Shown piece after piece: positions 29,825-36,356 of a stretch of DNA of 36,356 nucleotides (position 1 is the first letter of the stretch; the number at the start of each line of letters is the position of its first letter). The stretch is from Fragilaria crotonensis (Eukaryota; Bacillariophyta; Fragilariophyceae; Fragilariales; Fragilariaceae): positions 1 through 36,356 of the forward strand of contig JAKSYS010000637.1 of the NCBI GenBank assembly GCA_022925895.1. The letters run 5' to 3'. Under the pieces are notes generated by a model. It made no database searches. It was not told the origin of the DNA and saw only the letters and a program-made list of their open reading frames with translations. The translations under genes and the position numbers were made by a program.

Positions 29825-30757
29825 AATTGAGCAGACACTTAGTATGAATAGAAGAATGCTTCATCAAAGCCACACGAATAGGCACATTAACACTAATATC
29901 CAACAAAAGTTAAAATGCGTGACATGTATGTCAATTATATGAACAATGTCAGCTCAGAACTACTGTGGTGATTACTTCATACACACTACACAGCAAACTT
30001 CTTCTTTTCGGATGTCAAATTCAGGAATTGAAATTCATGATCACAAATGAAGAAGTGGTATAGTTCAGATATTTCGAGTCCCAAAGCTCAGGAATTCCAC
30101 TTGGAAGCTAGTTAAAATGAGTCATTGAATTTCAGGATTTGAAATTTTGGAGCTCAGGAATACAAAGTATGAGATCCTATGCAAGAGATGAAAAATTCAG
30201 GAAAAATAAATTTCCGAGTTCAGGAAATACGAGGAAACCCACTTCATACACATGATGTACAAGCTCTTTAGTCCCAAGTTTTTACCTGTATTTTAGGTAA
30301 ACATTATGAGCAAAAAAACATCATATCAAAGATGATTGGTTTTTCATATCCAAGAGCCGACTTGGTTTTGGCACCCTTAGATGTAGGACTTTAGAAACAA
30401 TAACGCACAGTACAGCACTGAAACAGATTGCAACCCCCCAGAATTGGTCGTAGCAGCAAATTGAAACCGAAGAAGAAGTTGTGAATATTTCTCAATCAAC
30501 TATGAATAAAACTGAGTACGACATAACAAATATTTCTCTACATTTTGTACATATTAATTTTGAATTGTAAATAAAAAAGTAGAAACTTGTAAATATGAAT
30601 ATAAGAAACATTCGGTAAAACATTACAGAAACATTTACAAAGTCTTGTAAATTAAGATGTACAAATCAGAGATTTGCACTCCCTGATGTGATTAATAACA
30701 ACATAAATGTCACTACTTTCCTTTTCTTGTCATGCGACGATGTTTCCAAAATGTTGT
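29825..30757. other. AT-rich 3' spacer and subterminal repeats of the inner element
   Basis: It holds the TTCAGGA subterminal repeats and the right inverted end at 30365-30385, then about 370 bp of AT-rich sequence before the minus-strand gene that ends at 30758. No gene seen. Confidence 0.55.
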
Positions 30758-32430
30758 CTACGTCAAGTCGCTTTCTGAGAGCAACCCAAAGATCTCATCG
30801 CGTTTCCTTTTGCACAACGTGGTGATCTCGCGCTTCAAGTTGACGACGTCAGAGTTGTCAGAATCATACGTTGCTTCATTCTTCGCAGCATTCAACTCCA
30901 ACCGTGTTTTCTTCAATCGTCCCTTGTACTCGGAGAATACTTCTAACAAATCTCGCTCGCAACGTGGAGCTGCTGACTCTCGATTCGTCTTCGCTTTTTC
31001 AGCCTGTGCCTGATGAAACGCCACCAGAGCATCCGCGAGTTGTTTCTGCGCATTGTTTTTGTCCTCGTCAACCGCCTTCTTCATCAATGGATCCTTCTTT
31101 TGTCTTGCCTTTTTACGAGCTGAAGTACTAGTATCACTAACGCTGATTCCACCGCCCTTCTCGTCGTCGTCTTTACTAACGCGATAACTTTCTCGAAAGG
31201 CATTTGAAGGAAGCTCAGCAACAGCGAAGTTCAAAAGGTTCGGAGCCTCACTAAGCCAGAGGTGATAATAGAATAAAAAATACCTTGTCCCGACGAAGTT
31301 TTCGAAATCAGAATGCGAACCTGATTGCTTATTCCTTCGAAATGCAATTTGATAATGATGATTGATGTATTCAAGAATCTCTTGAAAATCATTTGTCGTC
31401 AACGCAGAATCAAATTCCGAAAAAGCAATATCGCGATGTATACCTGTTAGTGTCCAAAACACATGGTCGGGAAATGCAAACATAGCAGCATCATCATTGT
31501 TTTCATCAAGGTATTGGCTGAGCAAAGCTTCGTATACATGTCGGTGTGGACTTGTACGACTGTCCAAATTAGCCTTGGTTGGGGGGCGACCAAGGTCCAT
31601 CACAAGAGAGCGATTTGTCTGGCACATGTATACATTGATAACACGAAAATATGTGTTGATACATGTCACAGCATCAGGTGCGGTGCCTTTCGATTTCTTC
31701 TTCTTCCTCCGTTTCGTGACCGAGGCCAATCCCGTTTCATTCGTCGTCTTCATTTCGTCGTCATGGTCGCCAGCATCCTCATCACTGCCATGGTCGTCGT
31801 CGTCCTCATCCAAAGGCGGCAGCCGCACTTCTTCACCAACTTGATATTCTACGTCCTCATGATGCTCAACATCCTTGTTCTCGGCATTTGACTTGCTTAA
31901 ATTACGTTGGCGAGGTGCTGTTGTTGGAGTGGGGTCGTTGCCTTCTTTTGATGATACTGAGAAGTAGGAATCAGAGTCGTCATCCTCCTTGTACATATTG
32001 TTCTTTAGGGTCTCCCGCATCACTAGATTCTTTAGAAGTCCCAACGTGGATTCTTTATTCTGGTTCTTATACCCAGACACCTTGAACCGAACACAAATCT
32101 GACGTAGAAGGGGACTGTGCACTTAGAGACCGGCAATGCCTGATCATGACAATGTCACCACTATCGCTCACTTTGAAGTCTCGATCAACAACCAACTCCT
32201 TGACAAAACTTTCAATCATGTTGAGCTTTTGCTTTGATCCCGGACAGGAGAAGGGGTTATAGTCTCTTGTGATTGCATATTTGATGACATGGTTAACAAG
32301 GCAGAAGTGCGCTTTGTACTCCAGCAGTACTACGCATACAAGAAGTAGGATCTGCTCCTTCTTGTTTGAGCTCGTCCAAGCGCCAAACAACGTTGTGCAT
32401 CATCATCCTCCAAGATCATGTTTTTCATTT
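30758..32430 (-). pseudogene. Candidate Harbinger accessory DNA-binding protein (Myb/SANT-like), frame-broken
   Basis: The main frame (32122 to 30758) encodes about 454 residues. It has an acidic linker, a strong basic patch (TKRRKKKKSKG), a globular region and a Lys/Glu-rich coiled-coil C-terminus (GRLKKTRLELNAAKNEATYD). The globular region contains INHHYQIAFRRNKQSGSHSDF, then FVGTRYFLFYYHLWLSEAPN. The upstream 5' part continues in another frame to about 32390 (LLEYKAHFCLVNHVIKYA, SFVKELVVDRDFKVSDSGD). One base too many near 32105 breaks the join. Harbinger elements usually carry a second gene for a Myb/SANT-like partner that binds DNA and imports the transposase. Position next to the right inverted end, orientation towards the transposase and composition fit that role. 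I see no definite Myb helix motif. Confidence 0.5.
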
Positions 32431-32459
32431 AGAAATATGTCATGTGATACTCGAGAAGA

Positions 32460-32649
32460 TTAGCTGGTATCACGTGATACCTTTTAAGGGGGTCAAAAAG
32501 GTATCACAAATCGGTATCATGATACCAATATGATACCGGTCACAACCCGGATATTCGGAGTCGACACGTGATACCAACGGCTATAAACCCGGAGATGATA
32601 CCAAAAATCCGAAAAAACCTCTTGATAAGAACGACCCTAAGAATGGCCC
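32460..32649 (-). repeat. Right inverted end of the Harbinger-type element
   Basis: Read inward from 32649 on the minus strand: GGGCCATTCTTA, GGGTCGTTCTTATCAAGA, then ATTTTTGGTATCA, GGTATCACGTG, GGTATCATATTGGTATCATG and GGTATCACGTGATACC at the inner edge. It repeats the left-end words in inverted orientation. The outermost 12-mer is duplicated, so the exact terminus is either 32637 or 32649. Confidence 0.7.
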
Positions 32650-33134
32650 TTTTAGAGTACCTGGTACTGGAATGACAGTCTCTTCTCCAGTAACAGTTTC
32701 TGATGGGACGATGGGACAACCAAGAGAACCACATCAATCGTGCCAAATCGGCCCGAGGCAGGCGCCCGCCCGGCGAATTCCCGAATGATTGTGACGCATG
32801 TTTGTGAGTATGCAATTGTACGTCGCCGTATGATAGATAATAGCACATTCTATGTAGAGTGAACTACATCACCACGTCTTGCTGGAGGTATGAGCATATC
32901 GTAGTTATGATAGTCAATGAAACCTATCCAACCGCGTGTCCTGCATTGGATGTACCGTAGTCTGTAGTATCAGTTATTTTGAAGCCCATCGACCTTGAGA
33001 TTAGCTAAGTCTTTAAGGCTTGAGTGAAACCTCCTTTCATAGCCATGCAGTGCAATTAACAGTATAAGATCTATTTGACGTTGGAATGTAACAAACTTCA
33101 GGATGCATCCCGATTGTAGTGCCAAAAATCATGA
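32650..33134. other. Spacer right of the element, no gene seen
   Basis: About 480 bp between the element's right end and the 3' end of the cytochrome b5-like gene. Only short chance ORFs. Confidence 0.5.
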
Positions 33135-33794
33135 TTATAACAACGAAACAACGACCAAAATCATGGTTGTCAATCCGTAGAAGAAATCGCCGATAGTCGA
33201 TCCATTCGAGGTTGGGGCTGCCGTTATGGGAGGAGATGTTGACCCCTCGGTCGGCTTGGATTCCTTCGCCTCTGTTGGTGCTTTTGTGGGGACACTAATC
33301 GGAGAAAACACAAACTCAGGGGAAGGTGTAACGTCGGCGGGAACAGGGGCACCAGTCGAATCCGCTACTGGAGGTTCAGAGGCTACGGGAGCACCAGGGG
33401 CCGCCACGGGTGCGTCAGTAGTAGAAACCGGGGCGGCGGGACCTTCAGAGACCAAAGGACCAATGCGGGTGATGCCGGGTTGGGAAACTACCTGCCCGAT
33501 TGTGTAAGGATGATGTCTCTCGTCGTATGCTTCCATGTACAAGTCGTCAGCCACCGTACCTCCTACACGTAGAATGTACTTCTCGCCGGGAGTATGGACA
33601 AAGCTGGTAATGTCATATACGATACCATCGAGAGCGGTCCATAAACCATCAGCATAGGTGGCATGCGTTGCAAGCTCCGATGCCGACACGTCGCGATCAG
33701 CAAGGTACCTCTCCGCTTGACCGTTCTCCACTGGCACCCTTTGTGCTGTGGTTAGAGCGAGAGCGGAGATAAGGTAAACGGCGTGCAACTTCAT
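33135..33794 (-). CDS. Secreted or surface-anchored cytochrome b5-like protein
   Basis: A single-exon gene of 219 residues. It starts with a signal peptide (MKLHAVYLISALALTTAQR). Residues about 48-100 form a cytochrome b5-like heme-binding fold: LWTALDGIVYDITSFVHTPG, KYILRVGG, then DDLYMEAYDERHHPYTIGQV. The usual HPGG is HTPG here; the first His and a later His pair are present, so heme binding is plausible. A Pro/Ala/Thr/Ser-rich stalk follows (about residues 115-195). The C-terminus is hydrophobic (FFYGLTTMILVVVSLL) with no charged residues after it, resembling a GPI-anchor signal or a tail anchor. Placement at the cell surface or in the secretory pathway is inferred. Most b5 proteins face the cytosol, so a lumenal one is notable. 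Confidence 0.75.
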   Translation of the reverse strand: MKLHAVYLISALALTTAQRVPVENGQAERYLADRDVSASELATHATYADGLWTALDGIVYDITSFVHTPGEKYILRVGGTVADDLYMEAYDERHHPYTIGQVVSQPGITRIGPLVSEGPAAPVSTTDAPVAAPGAPVASEPPVADSTGAPVPADVTPSPEFVFSPISVPTKAPTEAKESKPTEGSTSPPITAAPTSNGSTIGDFFYGLTTMILVVVSLL

Positions 33795-34326
33795 TTTTCG
33801 ATTGTAGTAAGTGCTTGGTTGAAACTCGAAGGAATGGAAAGTTGTAGCGAAAGGGCCTCAAGCGCTGAGTGGAGTGAATACTCGGAGTATGTTTTGTGAA
33901 TCGGCATGTGAGACAGGCATACTTCGTCATCTTTGATGTGGTATCACAACAAAAAAACGCACTCGAGTGCGTCATCGCTCTCATACACATAGAGAGATGT
34001 ATTCATATATAAGTTGATCAATGGATTTTGTTATCGTCTCTGCCCTGTCCGTTGAGGCTCTTTTCAACAAATTTAGGAATTAGGTCAGATTGTTTTCATG
34101 TGCTTGCTACAGTGCCGTACATTTCTACAGTGCTAAAGTGCGTCAGTAACATCTACAAAGAGCGAGTACGTCATATGCTAGTACTCTAGAGTACAAGTAT
34201 CAGACGTTCCGCGCGAGATCTCATGTCGCAAAGGTACAAGTACGCCTCGCGTATGGTGGGCCATTCCATCATGACCGACAACATCATCATCGTCATCAAC
34301 AAAAACAGTGCTGCTAAAAACGAAAC
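33795..34326. promoter_or_regulatory. Divergent intergenic region between the b5-like gene and the 34.3-kb gene
   Basis: A 530-bp shared upstream region of two divergent genes. A TATATA word lies at about 34010, within CATATATAAG, and GTAC-rich words lie near 34180-34200. No function is shown beyond position. Confidence 0.35.
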
Positions 34327-34937
34327 ATGGGACGCACTCAAGTTCTAAGAAATCAACGTTTGGGACGACCAGGCCAGAAAGGACGCGGGCGAGGTGAACG
34401 AATTGAACGACCTAGAAAAGAAACGGGTGAGAATGCTCCTTGGCGCCTGTCACAGAATGATGGCGTCGATGAGAGCACTCCTGCAAAAATGTCAAGTCAA
34501 GAAGAATTGGACGACGATCTCTTGGCACTGGAATCCCACGGAAATTATTATGGTAGTCCTTCGTTCGGAATTTCCGTGGGAAACGATGATATAGTTTCCA
34601 GCGGCAGTTTTCTTGGTGGATTGACCAAGATCGATGTGTACAGCAAATCGATCGTGGGCTTTCGACCCTATCATTAAGCGAAATTCTGGGTTTGCCACCA
34701 CATTTGACGGAATCGTTGGAAGACCAATCCCGCCATGTCGTAGGAGCGACGTTGCGACAAACGTACAATCACGACGAAACCGTCGTTGGAAGTTGGAATG
34801 ATGACCAGCAAACGATTATTGCCGAAGAGAAGACAGTTGAGACTCAATCTCAGGAGTTATCCAAAGAAGCGAATGGAAACACAGAGGATGACGACGAGGA
34901 CGACATGGAATCGTGGCTTGACAGTGTTATTGCGTAA
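34327..34937 (+). CDS. Small basic-to-acidic protein of unknown function, frame-broken
   Basis: From ATG 34327 the first 35 residues are strongly basic (NQRLGRPGQKGRGRGERIERP). A Ser/Glu/Asp-rich part follows, with GNYYGSPSFGISVGNDDI. That frame stops at 34677. A second frame (LSLSEILGLPPHLTESLEDQ, then RQTYNHDETVVGSWNDDQQ) is open to 34937 and ends in a very acidic tail (NTEDDDEDDMESWLDSVIA). One extra G in the run at about 34650-34655 would join them, which suggests an assembly indel. A 41-nt GTACAG...TTAAG intron would also work but is smaller than typical here. No family recognised. It is convergent with the next gene, with about 100 bp between stops. Confidence 0.5.
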
Positions 34938-35036
34938 AGTCGATGGAAACATGACTCTTATGCATCGGGCTACAAATGTACAAATCCCCCATATCATACA
35001 ATTCTTCCAACAACCATACGTCATTCTTGCACCTCT

Positions 35037-36199
35037 TTATTGAGCTTCTTCAACTTCTGAAGTTTCACTGTCACCATGTTCGACATCGTCTAGTCCACCC
35101 TCACCTCCGTGGCTTTGTTCAATTTCATCATCCTCATCGACATCGTCATGAGCATTCCTTGCCGCCAACAGGGGTTGTCGTAGCGTCGTGACCGTTGCAG
35201 TCCGATACATGTCATCATTCAATCGTCCATAATCATCAGGATTGTGTGTGATATCGGCCCACATTTGTGATACAATCGCCACCTGCAGGAGGAATTTGGT
35301 CAGCAAGGGTGAGAGCCCAGTAGATGAAGCGTCCATGTCAGTTCTCGCCTCGTGCACCAGGGGATCACACGACATCAGCAAGGAGGTTCCGACTATAAGA
35401 ATAAACAGCGTATTCGGTAGTCGTTTAGAAGGTCCTTCCAGGTACCACAAGACATTGCCAACGCAATTAGTGATCCGTGCCAGGCAAGCAAAGTTGCCGT
35501 GGCCACATTAGTCATCAGGGCGGACGTTGTCGTGAGGGACCACAGGCCTGTAACTCGCACAACTCGCAGCGGCATTTGGATCGGTCCCAGACAGAACGCG
35601 ATAAGCCCCAAAATAAGAAAGAACAGGACAACAGTGCCGGAGAGAAGAAAGAAATGTTTCATCCGCATATTGTGCAATCCCATTCGCAGTCGTAATCGCG
35701 CCTTGATGTAAATGTAGGAGACTGAAAAGAGTGCCACCGGCAGCATGACAAGTTGCAGGAAACAACAGTACCACCACAAAAATGTTTGCAATGTGGCACC
35801 GCCGTATCCGTGTCGGATCCAAAGCTCGTTGGCGACCGTTGCATTGGACGCCGTGAGGATATACGAAGGCCAGGAAGCATCCCAAGCTCCACATGCCAGT
35901 CGCAGGTGGTCGAGTGCGGTGGCGAGAGTAAAACAAATCACTCCGAAGCGACCCAGTAATAAATGCCATTCAGAAATGTCGTTCGGAGGGTTTGGGGAAT
36001 TCATTTCGCGAGCAGCAATTCGCAGACATTGGATCACAAACAGGATGATGGCAATCACGAGCAATGTAAGGTAGGGCAAACCCTCTCGATGAAACGGTAA
36101 CACCAAACATGTGCCGTGCAAATCGACGAGGCATTTTGCTATTTCATCGCTGTGATGCCGATCTTCGAGTGGAACAATCGGTAGAATCATGATGCTCAT
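35037..36199 (-). CDS. Multi-pass membrane protein of unknown function
   Basis: The protein runs from ATG 36199 (MSIMILPIVPLEDRHH). It has about seven hydrophobic segments, including LPYLTLLVIAIILFVIQCL, FLQLVMLPVALFSVSYIYI and FFLLSGTVVLFFLILGLIAF. A hydrophilic, acidic C-terminal tail follows (DDVDEDDEIEQSHGGEGG). A 53-nt intron at 35393-35445 (GTACCTGG...TTATAG) joins LAMSC to GTSLLMSCDPLVHEAR and keeps the frame to the stop at 35037. The size and segment number would suit a receptor- or transporter-like protein, but no family motif is visible. The only upstream sequence in the window is the last 157 bases. Confidence 0.65.
35393..35445 (-). other. Probable intron, 53 nt
   Basis: Donor GTACCTGG, acceptor TTCTTATAG, phase 1. 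Length 53 exactly corrects the frame difference between the two halves of the membrane protein gene. Confidence 0.65.
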
Positions 36200-36356
36200 A
36201 ACTTCCGATTAATGGCGAGCACAATGCACTTCCGTCTCCGCTACGCAATACTCCGATGATTCGATAAAAGCCGCTGCTGCGTTGACAGGTGGGAGCCGTT
36301 GGCAACTGAGTTATTTCTCTGTTTTGTTGACGAGTGCAGATTGTCGAGAGTATATC

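Larger units (their letters stand above)
23507..30385. mobile_element. Inner element of 6.9 kb with a 21-bp perfect inverted repeat
   Basis: Left end 23507-23527 and right end 30365-30385 are exact inverted copies, including ACATCTAAGGGTGCCAAAAC, and four of the next five bases also match. Both ends carry subterminal TTCAGGA words: about five on the left (23575-23730, two of them inverted) and about six on the right (30015-30240). I found no target duplication. The interior holds a GT-rich stretch, a second Plavaka-like relic (minus), a GC-rich foldback element and paralog C. The family is unassigned. Confidence 0.6.
11018..32649. mobile_element. Giant PIF/Harbinger-type element with nested insertions (about 21.6 kb)
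   Basis: The left end (11018) reads GGGCCGTTCTTACCAAGA. The right end, reverse complemented from 32649, reads GGGCCATTCTTA-GGGTCGTTCTTATCAAGA. Both ends then carry GGTATCA/TGATACC repeats. The left flank is CTC-TTA; two bases beyond the right end comes TTA-GAG. Together these suggest the target CTCTTAGAG, fitting the known PIF preference CWCTTAGWG and 3-bp TTA duplication. A Harbinger transposase lies next to the left end on the plus strand. A candidate accessory gene lies next to the right end on the minus strand. The roughly 18 kb between them is filled by other transposases and unknown genes. The alternative is two separate broken elements of one family facing each other. Confidence 0.55.

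Noticed and set aside
32631-32640. Right end of the large element at 32637 with TAA as target duplication
   Set aside because: TAA on the right does not equal TTA on the left in the same orientation. Ending at 32649, with TTA-GAG two bases further, fits the palindromic target better, although the two extra T bases are unexplained.

Overview
The window looks like nuclear DNA of a diatom or a close stramenopile relative. This is inferred from short GT-AG introns (53-88 nt where reading frames fix them), compact host genes on both strands, PIF/Harbinger and Plavaka-type (KDZ) transposases, and a PhoD-like phosphatase and RING/TRAF protein of eukaryotic type. I could run no search, so family names rest on motifs read by eye.

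Layout. (1) 1-7750 is a host gene block. It holds a mitochondrial complex I assembly methyltransferase (NDUFAF7/MidA type, minus), a membrane-anchored PhoD-like phosphatase with an inserted fibronectin type II module (plus), and a RING/TRAF zinc-finger membrane protein (minus). The first two are divergent and share a promoter region full of GTAAGCAAAT repeats. (2) 7750-11017 is gene-poor, with ORF scraps, one repetitive Ser/Thr/Pro/Gln ORF and a small palindromic inverted-repeat element. (3) 11018-32649 is bounded by similar inverted ends (GGGCCGTTCTTA type, with GGTATCA subterminal repeats), with CTC-TTA on the left flank and TTA-GAG on the right. I read it as one PIF/Harbinger-type element of about 21.6 kb. 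A broken Harbinger transposase lies at the left end and a candidate accessory DNA-binding gene at the right end; about 18 kb of other sequence lies between. (4) 32650-36356 is host sequence again: a secreted cytochrome b5-like protein (minus), an acidic basic-N-terminus protein (plus) and a multi-pass membrane protein (minus).

Inside the large element are a degraded Plavaka/KDZ-like transposase (13.15-15.9 kb), an intact unknown 476-residue gene (minus, 15.9-17.3 kb), and three decayed paralogs of a family I do not recognise (19.7-21.2, 21.8-23.5 and 28.3-29.8 kb). There is also a second element of 6.9 kb with a 21-bp perfect inverted repeat (23507-30385). That inner element contains the third paralog, a relic of a second Plavaka-like transposase on the minus strand, and a GC-rich foldback element with an 11-bp target duplication. 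The region is a nest of elements, nearly all with inactivated transposases.

Frame interruptions are common. In the RING gene and the last membrane protein a normal-sized intron resolves them. In the NDUFAF7, PhoD and 34.3-kb genes no convincing intron was found, so an assembly indel, a real mutation or an unusual intron all remain possible.
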